Assembly (NCBI GenBank): GCA_016235165.1 | Contig: JACRLX010000040.1 | Coordinates: forward strand, 10,203 to 71,338 | DNA: 61,136 nucleotides | Reading direction: 5' to 3' | Origin: Rhodocyclales bacterium | GTDB lineage: Bacteria; Pseudomonadota; Gammaproteobacteria; Burkholderiales; Rhodocyclaceae | Part shown: in pieces, positions 52,276 to 61,136 of the stretch | Numbering within the stretch: the first letter of the stretch is position 1 | Layout: each line of letters starts with the position of its first letter | Notes under the pieces: model-generated | What the model was told of the DNA's origin: nothing | The model's input: the letters and a program-made list of their open reading frames with translations, nothing else | Database searches by the model: none | Translations under genes and position numbers: made by a program

Positions 52276-53496
52276 ATGCCACAGGGAAAAGTACTGGTCG
52301 CCCAAGGCGGCGGCCCCACCGCCGTCATCAATCAATCCATGGCGGGCGTGGTGCTCGAAGCCCGCAAGTTCCGCAATGTCGAGCTGGTCTACGGCGCCTA
52401 CCATGGCGTGCGCGGCATCGTCGAGGAGGAGTTTCTCGACCTGACCCAGGAAACCAGCCACAACATCGAAATGGTGGCCTGCACCCCCTCCTCCGCGCTG
52501 GGCTCGACGCGCGACAAGCCCGACCTCAAATATTGCCAGGAGATTTTCAAGGTTCTCAAGGCGCATGGCATTGGGTACTTTTTCTACATCGGCGGCAACG
52601 ATTCCTCCGATACCGTGCGCATCGTCAGCGAAGAGGCGCGCCGCGCCGGATACCCGCTGCGCTGCATACACATCCCGAAAACAATCGACAACGATTTGGT
52701 GGGCAACGACCACACTCCCGGATTTCCCTCGGCCGCGCGTTTCGTTTCGCAGGCTTTTATGGGCGCCAACCTGGACAACGCGGCACTTACCGGGGTGTAC
52801 CTCGCCGTAGTGATGGGCCGTCACGCCGGCTTCCTCACCGCCGCGTCCGCACTCGGCAAGAAGTTCCCCGATGACGGCCCGCACCTGATCTACCTGCCCG
52901 AGCGCGTATTCAATGTCGAGAAGTTCCTGTTCGACGTCAAGGCCACCTATGAGAAGTACGGGCGCTGCGTGATTGCAGCATCGGAGGGCATCCATGACGA
53001 AAAGGGCACGCCGATCATCACCCAGCTGGCCTCCGAGATCGAGCGCGACGCTCATGGCAATGTCCAGCTCTCCGGTACCGGCGCGCTGGCCGACCTGCTT
53101 TGTGACCAGATCAAGGAAAAGCTCGGCATCAAACGTGTGCGCGGCGATACCTTCGGCTATCTGCAACGTTCCTTCATGGGATGCGTTTCGGATGTCGATC
53201 AGCGCGAAGCGCGGGAAGTCGGCGAGAAGGCCGTCCAATATGCGATGTGGGGCGACATGGACGGCTCGGTCGCGATCAAGCGCACCGGATTTTATTCAGT
53301 CGATTACCAGCTGGTTCCCCTGGAATCGGTCGCCGGCAAGACGCGGGTGATGGAAGACGAGTTCATCGCCGCCAGCGGCACCGATGTCACCGACGCCTTC
53401 CGCCTCTATTTGCGTCCCCTGCTGGGTTCCGGCATGCCGGATGCCTACCGGCTGCGCCTCAACAAGGTCGCCAAAATCCTGAAGCAAGCTCCCTGA
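52276..53496 (+). CDS. 6-phosphofructokinase, pyrophosphate-dependent type
   Basis: 406 residues. Substrate loop GGGPTAVINQ, and the phosphoryl-donor motifs are GGNDS (106-110) and PKTIDND (134-140). ATP-PFKs have GGDGS with GTIDND. The Asn-Asp and Lys variants fit the PPi-using subgroup, which makes glycolysis at this step reversible. A PPi-PFK next to hppA is known from methanotrophs, and here the two genes are divergent. Donor specificity is inference. A possible -10 (TATAGT at 52206-52211) precedes it. Confidence 0.85.
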   Translation: MPQGKVLVAQGGGPTAVINQSMAGVVLEARKFRNVELVYGAYHGVRGIVEEEFLDLTQETSHNIEMVACTPSSALGSTRDKPDLKYCQEIFKVLKAHGIGYFFYIGGNDSSDTVRIVSEEARRAGYPLRCIHIPKTIDNDLVGNDHTPGFPSAARFVSQAFMGANLDNAALTGVYLAVVMGRHAGFLTAASALGKKFPDDGPHLIYLPERVFNVEKFLFDVKATYEKYGRCVIAASEGIHDEKGTPIITQLASEIERDAHGNVQLSGTGALADLLCDQIKEKLGIKRVRGDTFGYLQRSFMGCVSDVDQREAREVGEKAVQYAMWGDMDGSVAIKRTGFYSVDYQLVPLESVAGKTRVMEDEFIAASGTDVTDAFRLYLRPLLGSGMPDAYRLRLNKVAKILKQAP

Positions 53497-53513
53497 TCTG
53501 CGTTGCGACCGAC

Positions 53514-54623
53514 TCAGTCGCCGAAGCTGATACCGATGTCGCGCCCGGTCTGTAGCGTGTCGCTGTCCAGCGGCACGCCCTTCATGCGCCCGGCGACTTC
53601 CTCCAGCGCAACATAGTTTACGTTGGGAAAACCCAGTGCGACCATGATTCCCGACTGACCTTCGTCGAGTGCACGCACCGCCGCGCTGCCAAAGCGCATC
53701 GCCGCCAGCCGATCGAAGGAAGTCGGACTGCCGCCACGCAGCAGGTGGCCGAGCACCACAGTACGCACATCCTTGCCGGTCTTGTCGGCCAGCACGCGGG
53801 CGACACGCTCGCCCACGCCGCCCAGGCGTTCGGCATGTCCGATCTCGGCGGCTGCGAGTATCTCGCGATGGCCATGGATGGGCTCGGCACCCTCTGCCAC
53901 CATTACCAGCGAGTACATGCGGCCCTCGCTGTCGCGGGCGCGAATCTTGGCCGCCACCTTGTCGATGTCGTACCGGATTTCGGGAATCAGGATCGCGTGG
54001 GCGCTGCCGGAAATGCCCGCATGCAAGGCGATCCAGCCAGCGTAACGCCCCATGACTTCGACCACCATCACCCGCTGGTGGCTTTCCGCGGTGCTGTGCA
54101 GGCGGTCGAGGCACTCGGTGGCAAACGCGACCGCAGTGTCGAAGCCGAAGGTGGTGAAGGTCTTGTCCAGATCGTTGTCGATGGTCTTGGGCACGCCGAC
54201 CACGCGCAAGCCTTTCTGATGCAGCGCGTTGGCGATGGTCAGCGAACCGTCACCCCCGATCGAAACCAGCGCATCGAGTTCCTTGCGCGCGAAGAATTCG
54301 AGGATTTCGTCGGACCGATCGGTGTCGCGCATCGTGCCGTCGGGCATTTTCATCGGGAAATGCAGCGGGTTTCCCTTGTTGGTGGTACCCAGTATGGTTC
54401 CACCCAGATGACCGATTCCCCGCACCCGCTCGCGGGTCAGCCGATACACGCCGCCTTCGGGATAACGCTCCGGAAACATGATGCCGTTGAAGCCGTCGCG
54501 AATGCCGTAGCATTCCCAGCCACGGTTCGCGGCGGCAATCACCACGGAGCGAATCACTGCATTCAAGCCGGGAGCATCGCCGCCGCCGGTACAGACCGCG
54601 ATGCGTCGAATGTGACTGGCCAT
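53514..54623 (-). CDS. 6-phosphofructokinase, second paralogue (ATP-type donor loop)
   Basis: 369 residues. Contains GGGDAPGLNAVIRS, GGDGS (123-127) and PKTIDND (145-151). The first motif is the ATP-type form, the second has the Lys typical of PPi enzymes, as in mixed group III PFKs. It is likely ATP-dependent, but donor use cannot be settled by sequence. It is convergent with the PPi-type gene (17 bp between) and is last in the minus-strand adk operon, 36 bp after adk. Confidence 0.87.
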   Translation of the reverse strand: MASHIRRIAVCTGGGDAPGLNAVIRSVVIAAANRGWECYGIRDGFNGIMFPERYPEGGVYRLTRERVRGIGHLGGTILGTTNKGNPLHFPMKMPDGTMRDTDRSDEILEFFARKELDALVSIGGDGSLTIANALHQKGLRVVGVPKTIDNDLDKTFTTFGFDTAVAFATECLDRLHSTAESHQRVMVVEVMGRYAGWIALHAGISGSAHAILIPEIRYDIDKVAAKIRARDSEGRMYSLVMVAEGAEPIHGHREILAAAEIGHAERLGGVGERVARVLADKTGKDVRTVVLGHLLRGGSPTSFDRLAAMRFGSAAVRALDEGQSGIMVALGFPNVNYVALEEVAGRMKGVPLDSDTLQTGRDIGISFGD

Positions 54624-54659
54624 GACTCCTCCTTTACCGTCTGCGGAAAGCGGAATACC

Positions 54660-55331
<672 letters not shown>

Positions 55332-55368
55332 TTATGCATCACAATGGCTTATAAATCTTTCAGACAAC

Positions 55369-56142
55369 TTACGCCGATTCCTTCGCGGCGTCAAAAAAAC
55401 GCCGCACGCGTTCCAGATCCTCCGCGGTATCAACTCCAGGCGCCGGCGCATGAGCGGAAGCGACGACTGTAATCGCGTAGCCATGCCACAAGGCGCGCAA
55501 CTGCTCCAGGGACTCGATCTGCTCAAGAGGCGACACCGCCAACGACCCATAGTCGCGCAAAAAGCCGACCCGATAGGCATACAGGCCGATATGTCGTTGG
55601 GCACCGAGGCGATTGGGCAGTTCGGTCCGCTTCGAGGCAAAGCAGTCGCGATCCCAGGGAATCGGGGCACGACTGAAGTACAAGGCACGGCCGCTCGCGT
55701 CGCATACCACCTTGACGACATTGGGATTGAAAAACTCGTCGACCGAGCTCAGCGCATGCGCTGCGGTAGCCATCGCGGCATTCGCATCCGCTTCGAGCGC
55801 GAATGCCACGGCATCGATCAGTGACGGGTCCAGCAGCGGTTCATCGCCCTGGACATTGACCACGATTTCGTCGCCATTCCAGCCCATCGCCCGCGCCACT
55901 TCGGCAATCCGGTCGGTGCCGCTGAGATGGTCCGCCCGCGTCATGACAGCTTCGTAGCCCGACGCGCGCACCGTGGCGGCCACTCGCTCGTCGTCGGTCG
56001 CCACGCAAACGCTCCTCGCTCGCGAGCGCATCGCCGCCTCGACCACACGCACGATCATCGGCTTGCCGGCGATATCCGCGAGCGGCTTCCCCGGCAGCCG
56101 GGTCGATGCATAGCGCGCCGGAACGACAATCCGGTAGGACAT
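55369..56142 (-). CDS. kdsB: 3-deoxy-manno-octulosonate cytidylyltransferase
   Basis: 257 residues. The nucleotide loop is [27 protein letters not shown] and the C-terminal [15 protein letters not shown] are standard KdsB. It activates Kdo as CMP-Kdo for lipopolysaccharide. Its ATG shares one base with the stop of the Trm112-like gene (TGATG). Confidence 0.96.
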   Translation of the reverse strand: MSYRIVVPARYASTRLPGKPLADIAGKPMIVRVVEAAMRSRARSVCVATDDERVAATVRASGYEAVMTRADHLSGTDRIAEVARAMGWNGDEIVVNVQGDEPLLDPSLIDAVAFALEADANAAMATAAHALSSVDEFFNPNVVKVVCDASGRALYFSRAPIPWDRDCFASKRTELPNRLGAQRHIGLYAYRVGFLRDYGSLAVSPLEQIESLEQLRALWHGYAITVVASAHAPAPGVDTAEDLERVRRFFDAAKESA

Positions 56143-56318
56143 CAGGCCTCGTCGGCGCCAAGCGGACGGGCCTCGTCCTCGAGCATCACCGGAATGTCGT
56201 CCTTGACCGGATAGGCCAGTTTGCAACCCTTGCAAACGAGTTCGGCAGCCGATGCGCGATTTTCCAACGGGCCTTTGCAGACGGGACAGACCAGGATTTC
56301 AAGCAGGCGGACATCCAT
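56142..56318 (-). CDS. Trm112-family / UPF0434 small zinc-ribbon protein
   Basis: 58 residues, too short to be found by length filters. It begins [19 protein letters not shown] and continues with [20 protein letters not shown], so four cysteines form a zinc ribbon (CPVC and CKGC). This is the UPF0434/YcaR family, normally between lpxK and kdsB. The start overlaps the 3' end of lpxK by 20 bp. Function unknown, relatives of eukaryotic Trm112 activate methyltransferases. Confidence 0.93.
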   Translation of the reverse strand: MDVRLLEILVCPVCKGPLENRASAAELVCKGCKLAYPVKDDIPVMLEDEARPLGADEA

Positions 56319-57369
56319 TCAGCTTCTCCAGTACGAATTCGCCAAGATCGGGGCTCAGGCGGGCGGCAACGGGCAGCACCCAGACCGGCAGGGACAATTT
56401 GAGCGACGCCAATTTTACGGCATCCTTTTCCGTGGTCAGGATCGCGTCGCCGCCAAAATCGAGATCGGCGGGCGTAAACCAATGATGGTCGGGGAAGGCA
56501 TGTTCCGCGAATTCGACGCCGATCGCCCGCAGATGCGCAAAAAACCGCTCGGGAGCCCCGATGCCTGCGACCGCGTGCAATTCGAGGCCAGCCAGCCCGG
56601 CAACCGTCTGAACGCCCCGCGTTTGATCCAGCGAACGGAACTCGCGTCCTTCCAGCGTCATGCGAAACAAGGGTTGCCCAAAAGTCGGCGCTGGCAGGAC
56701 GGCGATTTCGTTGAGCACCAAGGCATCGACCGAAGCCAGGCGCGATACCGGTTCGCGCAGCGGCCCCGCAGGCAGGCACCAGCCGTTCCATACGCCGCGA
56801 GAGTCGAACACCGCGAGCTCCACATCGCGCACCAGCCGATAGTGCTGCAAGCCGTCATCGGCAAGAATCACGTCGCACTCCGGATCGGCCGCAAGCAGGG
56901 CGCGGCCCGCCGCCACGCGATCCCGGCCGACAAACACCGGGCATCCACAGTTGCGTGCCAGCAGCAAGGCTTCGTCGCCGAACACTTCGGGGGCTCCATT
57001 CATCGGCACTTGCACCGGCCGCGGTGCGTTGCCCCGGTAGCCACGGGTAATTATCCCGGGGCGGCGGCCTTTCCTTTTCAGGGCGTTTGCCAAATGAATA
57101 ACCAGCGGTGTCTTGCCGCTGCCACCCACCGTGATGTTGCCGACCACGACAACCGGCACCGGCAGCCTGGTCGCGCGCAGCAAGCCGTACCGATAAGCGG
57201 CCCGGCGCAATGCGGAAAGTTCGCGAAATACCAGCGAAAAGGGATAGAGCAAACAGGCCGTGGCACCGCGCTGCCGCCAGACGGCGGCAAATCCGCCGTC
57301 AGCGCTGGGCCTGCTGGGTGGCAAAGGAGATATGCGACAGCCCGGCCTGCTGCGCGGCCTGCATGACAT
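56299..57369 (-). CDS. lpxK: Tetraacyldisaccharide 4'-kinase
   Basis: 356 residues in the frame used. P-loop [11 protein letters not shown] (77-87), the LpxK motif DDGLQHYRL and the C-terminal TTEKDAVKL are present. It adds the 4'-phosphate of lipid A at the inner membrane. The start is doubtful: from 57369 it overlaps exbD by 71 bp and no ATG or GTG occurs near the expected site (just before [15 protein letters not shown]). A TTG nearer 57310 may be used. A family-2 repeat copy lies inside (56680-56709). Confidence 0.92.
   Translation of the reverse strand: MSCRPRSRPGCRISPLPPSRPSADGGFAAVWRQRGATACLLYPFSLVFRELSALRRAAYRYGLLRATRLPVPVVVVGNITVGGSGKTPLVIHLANALKRKGRRPGIITRGYRGNAPRPVQVPMNGAPEVFGDEALLLARNCGCPVFVGRDRVAAGRALLAADPECDVILADDGLQHYRLVRDVELAVFDSRGVWNGWCLPAGPLREPVSRLASVDALVLNEIAVLPAPTFGQPLFRMTLEGREFRSLDQTRGVQTVAGLAGLELHAVAGIGAPERFFAHLRAIGVEFAEHAFPDHHWFTPADLDFGGDAILTTEKDAVKLASLKLSLPVWVLPVAARLSPDLGEFVLEKLNGCPPA
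56680..56709 (+). repeat. Family-2 repeat, copy inside lpxK
   Basis: AAAAGTCGGCGCTGGCAGGA followed by CGGCGATTTC. Both arms match. The loop differs from the consensus by a 4-base change. lpxK reads it in antisense, giving [11 protein letters not shown] in a region between conserved motifs. Confidence 0.65.
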
Positions 57370-57718
57370 CGATAACGCTCTGATGCGCGGCCTTGGCGTC
57401 GGCGTTGATGATCACCACCGGCTCCTTGCCGCTGCCCGACACGCGTTTCATGGCGGCGGCAATGGACGCAATATCCCGAGTTCCGAGCGGCGATTTGTTG
57501 ACCAGGACATCGCCGGCGGCAGTGACCACCACGTTGATCTCGTTCGGTAGTTCCTTGTTCTGGGGTGCATCCGCCGTCGGCAGGTTGATTTCCAGGCCGG
57601 AAAATTTGGAGTAGGTGGTGGTGATCATCAGAAAGATCAGGATCACCAGCAATACGTCGATCATCGGGATCAAATTGATCTCGAGTTCCTCCCGATGGCG
57701 TCCGCGCTGGAAGTTCAT
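57299..57718 (-). CDS. exbD: Biopolymer transport protein ExbD
   Basis: 139 residues. One N-terminal membrane helix with the essential Asp (INLIPMIDVLLVILIFLMI, Asp at about 21), then a periplasmic domain. Works with ExbB to energise TonB or a TolR-like function using proton flow. Ten bp after exbB. Confidence 0.95.
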   Translation of the reverse strand: MNFQRGRHREELEINLIPMIDVLLVILIFLMITTTYSKFSGLEINLPTADAPQNKELPNEINVVVTAAGDVLVNKSPLGTRDIASIAAAMKRVSGSGKEPVVIINADAKAAHQSVIDVMQAAQQAGLSHISFATQQAQR

Positions 57719-57727
57719 CGCCGACCT

Positions 57728-58333
57728 CTACTTGCGCTGGCCCTGCATGGTTTCCACCAACTTGACTGCTTCCTGCTCCATTTCGACCAGAAAGCCATCG
57801 ACCAGGGCACGGAAATGACGGTAAAAAATCATGGCGGGAATGGCAATGATCAATCCGAATCCGGTGTTGTAGAGCGCCACCGAAATACCGTGGGCCAGTG
57901 CCTGCGGATTATTGCCGGATGAGGTCGGCGAGCCGAAGATCTCGATCATGCCGACCACCGTGCCGAACAAGCCCATCAGCGGTGCAATCGAAGCAATGGT
58001 GCCAAGCGAGGTCAGAAAGCGTTCCATCTCGTGCGCGGCCGCGCGTCCCGATTCCTCGATCGCCTCTTTCATGATCTCGCGCGAGCTTCCGGCATTGCGC
58101 ATGCCCGCGGCAAGTACGCGGCCCAGCGGCGAGCCGGCTTCGAGGCGCAAAAGTTGCTCATCCGTGATCCCGCGCTGGCGATAGTTGGCAACCGAACTTT
58201 GCAGCAAGCCGGGAGGAAGAATCTTCACGCGGCGCAGGGCGGCCGAACGCTCGATGATCAAGGCAACCGCGATAACCGATGCCAAGAGCAATGGCCAGAT
58301 GGGCCAGCCGGCCGCCTGAATGATCGAAAACAC
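57728..58333 (-). CDS. exbB: MotA/TolQ/ExbB proton channel protein
   Basis: 201 residues, three membrane helices. GWPIWPLLLASVIAVALIIER forms the first and AAHEMERFLTSLGTIASIAPLMGLFGTVVGMI the conserved channel region. Short length fits the ExbB of the exbB-exbD-lpxK arrangement in Betaproteobacteria, proposed to aid lipid A or envelope transport as well as TonB. First gene of the minus-strand operon down to the PFK gene. Confidence 0.94.
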   Translation of the reverse strand: MFSIIQAAGWPIWPLLLASVIAVALIIERSAALRRVKILPPGLLQSSVANYRQRGITDEQLLRLEAGSPLGRVLAAGMRNAGSSREIMKEAIEESGRAAAHEMERFLTSLGTIASIAPLMGLFGTVVGMIEIFGSPTSSGNNPQALAHGISVALYNTGFGLIIAIPAMIFYRHFRALVDGFLVEMEQEAVKLVETMQGQRK

Positions 58334-58691
58334 GGGGACACTCCGAGATTCTGGAAAGGCCGCACTTTAGCCGGACTGGATCGATTCAGCAATATCCTGA
58401 CTTCGCCAATCCCGATTCCCCATCACGAGGTTCGACCGACGGCTTATTCACAATGTCTGTGGATAAGCCTGTGGATCGATGCCAGGAAATCCACAGAATC
58501 CCGCTCGCCATCTGGAGTGCCAACCGAAAGCGCAGAATTTGAACACCAGAAATGCATTGGAATCATTGCCTTGCTGAAACGAAAACTGACAACCCTTGTC
58601 GACGCCGGGGATCGGGGCATGGCACGGGTATTCACCTGGGTTTTGGGCTAGAATTTTTGCATGCGATTTACAGCTGCGTGCCCCCAACCCG
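58334..58691. other. 358-bp divergent intergenic region between exbB and xseA
   Basis: No gene seen. It has a run of DnaA-box-like sites at 58444-58495 and an A+T-rich stretch near 58640-58670 that may hold the xseA promoter. Confidence 0.6.
58444..58495. promoter_or_regulatory. Cluster of DnaA boxes
   Basis: TTATTCACA (58444-58452) and TGTGGATAA (58458-58466) are perfect 9-mer boxes in opposite orientation. TGTGGATCG (58470-58478) and AAATCCACA (58487-58495) each have seven of nine matches. Four sites within 52 bp are far more than chance in GC-rich DNA. They could titrate DnaA or regulate the flanking genes, rather than form oriC. Confidence 0.75.
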
Positions 58692-60023
58692 ATGCCGACT
58701 GACGCGAATGCAATCATCCCGGTCAGCGAATTGAATCGGCGGGTTCGCCTGGCGCTCGAAGGCGAATTTCCATTGCAATGGGTCGCCGGGGAGATTTCCA
58801 ATCTGACGCGTGCCGCATCGGGGCATGTGTATTTTTCGCTCAAGGATGAAACTGCCCAGGCGCGATGCGTGATGTTCCGCTCACGCGCCCAGGCTATTCC
58901 CTGGCGCCTGGAAAATGGGCAGCAAGTCGAGGCCCGTGCCTTGGTCTCGCTCTACGAACCGCGTGGCGACTTCCAACTGGGCGTGGAAAGCCTGCGCCGC
59001 GCCGGGCTTGGACGCTTGTTCGAAGCCTTTGCACGACTCAGGGAGCGACTGGAAGCCGAAGGCATGTTCGCCAGCCAAGGCAAGCGTCCGCTACCGAGTT
59101 TTCCACGGACCATCGGCATCATCGCGTCGCCCCAGGCCGCCGCACTGCGCGACGTTCTCGCCGCAATCCGGCGCCGGGCACCTCACCTGGGTGTCATTCT
59201 CTACCCCAGCCTGGTCCAGGGCGAAGGCGCAGGCGAAAGGATTGCCGATGCCATTACCCTTGCCGGCAAGCGCGGGGAATGCGATGTGTTATTGGTGGTT
59301 CGCGGCGGCGGCAGCATCGAGGATCTCTGGGCATTCAATGAGGAATGTGTCGCCCGGGCGATCGCCGCCAGCCCCTTACCGATCGTCAGCGGGGTTGGCC
59401 ATGAGACAGATAACACCATTGCCGATTTTGTCGCGGATATGAGAGCGGCAACTCCGACCGCCGCAGCGGAGCTCGCGACCCAGCATTGGTTCGCCGCCAG
59501 GCAGCACCTTGTGGAACAGGAAAGTTCGCTGCTGCACTCCTGCGGCAGAAGGCTTGACCAGGCGCAGTACACCCTCGATCAGTTGATGTTGCGCCTGGTT
59601 CATCCCTCGACCAGGCTGGAACGATCGCGTACCAATCTCGACCTGCTGGCGTCGCGCATGAAAGGCACGCTGCCCGAAATGCTGCGACACAAACAATCGC
59701 GGCTGGATCATGCGGCTCTTGCCCTCGGACGATCTGTTCCCAGGATCGATGCCACTTCCGGTCGAATCGAATTGCTCGCCCGCAGGCTGCTTACGGCCGG
59801 ACAGAAGCGACATGCCGAGCACTCCGGACGGGTCAGCCAGCTGGAACGGGCACTGCATCATTTGAATCCGGCCCACACCCTTGCACGGGGCTACGCTGTC
59901 GCGCGCGACGCCAAAGGCGCCGTAATTTCCAATGCCGGGATGCTGGCTACGGGGCAGGCCATCACGGTCCAATTCGCCCATGGCGATATCGATGCCAGTG
60001 TCCTTGTCGCCCGCCCCGACTGA
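58692..60023 (+). CDS. xseA: Exodeoxyribonuclease VII large subunit
   Basis: 443 residues from ATG at 58692 (MPTDANAII). N-terminal OB-fold (ALEGEFPLQWVAGEISNLTRAASGHVYFSLKD), then the catalytic domain with ASPQAAALRDVLAAIRRRAP, VVRGGGSIEDLWAFNEE and GVGHETDNTIADFVADMRAATPTAAAE, and a C-terminal coiled coil. It degrades single-stranded DNA with XseB. xseB is not visible beside it. Confidence 0.95.
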   Translation: MPTDANAIIPVSELNRRVRLALEGEFPLQWVAGEISNLTRAASGHVYFSLKDETAQARCVMFRSRAQAIPWRLENGQQVEARALVSLYEPRGDFQLGVESLRRAGLGRLFEAFARLRERLEAEGMFASQGKRPLPSFPRTIGIIASPQAAALRDVLAAIRRRAPHLGVILYPSLVQGEGAGERIADAITLAGKRGECDVLLVVRGGGSIEDLWAFNEECVARAIAASPLPIVSGVGHETDNTIADFVADMRAATPTAAAELATQHWFAARQHLVEQESSLLHSCGRRLDQAQYTLDQLMLRLVHPSTRLERSRTNLDLLASRMKGTLPEMLRHKQSRLDHAALALGRSVPRIDATSGRIELLARRLLTAGQKRHAEHSGRVSQLERALHHLNPAHTLARGYAVARDAKGAVISNAGMLATGQAITVQFAHGDIDASVLVARPD

Positions 60024-60026
60024 ATC

Positions 60027-60055
60027 TTGCACCAGGCAAAATTCCCGACTACAAT
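60027..60055 (+). promoter_or_regulatory. Sigma70 promoter of sodB
   Basis: TTGCAC (60027-60032), 17 bp, TACAAT (60050-60055). It starts 4 bases after the xseA stop, which makes sodB its own transcription unit. The ribosome binding site ACAGGAGAA precedes the start codon at 60098. Confidence 0.75.
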
Positions 60056-60097
60056 AGTCAACTTTAAGACCCCTACACAAGCTACAGGAGAACTCGA

Positions 60098-60682
60098 ATG
60101 GAACATACACTTCCGCCCCTGCCCTATGCGATGGACGCCCTGGCCCCGCATATTTCCAAGGAAACCTTTGAATATCACTATGGCAAGCATCATCAGGCCT
60201 ACGCCACCAACCTGAACAACCTGGTCAAGGGCACGGAATATGAAAACCTCGACCTCGAATCGATCGTAAAAAAAGCCCCTGCCGGCGGAATATTCAACAA
60301 CTCCGCCCAAGTGTGGAACCACAGTTTCTTCTGGAACAGCATGAAAGTCGGCGGTGGCGGCACGCCGAGTGGCCCGCTTGCCGATGCGATCAACAAGAAA
60401 TGGGGCAGCTTCGACGAGTTCAAAAAGGCATTCCAGGCTTCCGCCGTGGGAAATTTTGGCTCCGGCTGGACTTGGCTGGTCAAGAAGCCGGATGGCTCCG
60501 TCGATATCGTCAACACCTCGGGTGCCGGTACGCCGCTGAACACCGAGAACAAAGCCTTGCTGACCATCGACGTGTGGGAGCATGCCTACTACATCGACTA
60601 CCGCAATGCGCGTCCGAAGTTCGTCGAAACATTCCTCGCGTCGCTGGCCAACTGGGAATTCGCCTCGAAAAACTTCGCTTGA
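60098..60682 (+). CDS. sodB: Superoxide dismutase, iron-type
   Basis: 194 residues, normal length. Metal ligands: His in HYGKHHQAY, His in NHSFFWNSM, Asp and His in [24 protein letters not shown] and the [13 protein letters not shown] region follow the FeSOD pattern, although metal specificity is hard to read from sequence alone. It detoxifies superoxide in the cytoplasm. Confidence 0.95.
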   Translation: MEHTLPPLPYAMDALAPHISKETFEYHYGKHHQAYATNLNNLVKGTEYENLDLESIVKKAPAGGIFNNSAQVWNHSFFWNSMKVGGGGTPSGPLADAINKKWGSFDEFKKAFQASAVGNFGSGWTWLVKKPDGSVDIVNTSGAGTPLNTENKALLTIDVWEHAYYIDYRNARPKFVETFLASLANWEFASKNFA

Positions 60683-60703
60683 CCGTAAATGCCGGCCGAA
60701 TTC

Positions 60704-60726
60704 AAGGGCGCCGACCGGGCGCCCTT
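60704..60726 (+). terminator. GC-rich hairpin between sodB and slyX
   Basis: AAGGGCGCC (60704-60712), loop GACCG, GGCGCCCTT (60718-60726), 22 bp after the sodB stop. Few T residues follow, so it may only weaken transcription into slyX or stabilise the sodB message. Confidence 0.55.
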
Positions 60727-60745
60727 GTTCATTCAGGAACGCGCC

Positions 60746-60946
60746 ATGGAATCGAAAATCACCGAACTGGAAATCAAGTTAAGCCACTGCGAAGACCACA
60801 TCGAGGAATTGAACCGAACGGTATTTCGCCAGCAGCAACAGCTTGAGCTGCTCCAGGCTCAGTTGCGCGAGCTCTACCAGCTTGCCCAAACCGAATCCGT
60901 CGGCGAACGACGCAACGCGCGCGATGACATCCCTCCGCATTACTGA
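60746..60946 (+). CDS. slyX: SlyX family protein
   Basis: 66 residues from ATG at 60746, chosen for AGGAA 6 bases upstream. An in-frame ATG at 60689 would overlap the hairpin. A coiled coil (ITELEIKLSHCEDHIEELNRT, then LELLQAQLRELY) ends in the family signature DIPPHY. Function unknown. Confidence 0.88.
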   Translation: MESKITELEIKLSHCEDHIEELNRTVFRQQQQLELLQAQLRELYQLAQTESVGERRNARDDIPPHY

Positions 60947-61017
60947 GCCACGTTGATGCAAGGCGTCAAGCAGCCGCCCAGCTGATGACCTTAGCGCGGA
61001 TATTTCATAGGGGAGGT

Positions 61018-61081
61018 CGGCGGAACAGCCGTGAGGCGCGTTAATACAGGTGTCTAAGCCGAAATTAACGAGGTTCCGCCG
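61018..61081 (+). repeat. Nested inverted repeats at the probable IS left end
   Basis: CGGCGGAAC (61018-61026) pairs with GTTCCGCCG (61073-61081) and GTTAAT (61040-61045) pairs with ATTAAC (61064-61069). Together they make a long stem-loop that ends one base before the transposase ATG, so it could occlude its translation. Confidence 0.65.
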
Positions 61082-61136
61082 ATGCCAAAGTGTACCGCTG
61101 ATCAGATGTCGTTTGGGCGCCTTGGGCGTCGGGAAA
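61082..61136 (+). CDS. Partial transposase, possibly IS1380-family (5' end only)
   Basis: Runs off the window edge. The 18 visible codons begin MPKCTADQMSFGRLGRRE, which resembles the N-terminus of IS1380-type DDE transposases as I remember them. The preceding 60 bp have inverted repeats as expected at an IS left end. Family assignment is tentative because so little is visible. Confidence 0.5.
   Translation, partial: MPKCTADQMSFGRLGRRE

Noticed and set aside
58444-58495. Chromosome replication origin
   Set aside because: Only four boxes, no clear AT-rich unwinding region and none of the usual origin neighbours such as dnaA, dnaN or rpmH.

Overview
The window is GC-rich bacterial chromosome with gene order typical of Betaproteobacteria. 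Evidence for this is the exbB-exbD-lpxK-Trm112-like-kdsB-adk row, argD-argF-argG followed by a DUF2788 gene, ppnP and yajQ, an H+-pyrophosphatase beside two phosphofructokinases, and a CoA-ester catabolic cluster with its own branched-chain-type ABC importer. A Rhodocyclales or Sterolibacterium-like relative is a reasonable guess, but no rRNA or tRNA gene is present to confirm it.

Layout. 1-600: a small GIY-YIG nuclease gene between copies of a dispersed inverted repeat. 594-10679 (minus): an orphan HlyB-like ABC exporter, then a six-gene tight operon (membrane protein, YdjM-like protein, yejB, yejE, an AlbA/ATPase-type regulator, yejF) whose last three junctions are ATGA overlaps. 10757-17560: small signalling and housekeeping genes (adenylate cyclase-FHA, S4 protein, RbgA-like GTPase) and a divergent pentaheme cytochrome / NHL lipoprotein pair. 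17871-33521 (plus): the catabolic cluster livK-H-M-G-F, FadB-like bifunctional enzyme, thiolase, SDR, PaaI thioesterase, MDR reductase, APH-type phosphotransferase, ACAD10/11-type acyl-CoA dehydrogenase, acyl-CoA synthetase and GST. 33593-40448: hydrolase, CBS-PAS protein, a decayed aldo/keto reductase, a second thiolase, CobD/CbiB-like protein, NUDIX hydrolase and amidotransferase. 40474-44903 (minus): yajQ, ppnP, DUF2788, argG, argF, argD. 45038-49895: orphan ParA, rpsT, murJ, ggt. 49892-54623: hppA (frameshifted) divergent from a PPi-type PFK gene, which faces a second PFK gene. 54660-58333 (minus): adk-kdsB-Trm112-lpxK-exbD-exbB. 58692-60946 (plus): xseA, sodB, slyX. From 60960 to the edge: the left end of what looks like an insertion sequence.

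The most interesting signals are: (1) a roughly 30-bp dispersed repeat found between genes and also in-frame inside at least three or four conserved genes, reminiscent of protein-invading palindromic elements; (2) a catabolic cluster combining a sugar-kinase-like phosphotransferase, an ACAD10/11-type dehydrogenase, SDR and CoA ligase, which suggests a 4-phosphoacyl-CoA route for gamma-hydroxy or gamma-oxo acids; (3) a GIY-YIG gene bracketed by a second repeat family; (4) an AlbA-type regulator with a 12-copy, 12-bp minisatellite translationally coupled inside a peptide-transporter operon; (5) a 5-bp tandem duplication that breaks hppA; (6) a cluster of DnaA boxes between exbB and xseA; and (7) a LivF whose Walker A lysine is arginine.
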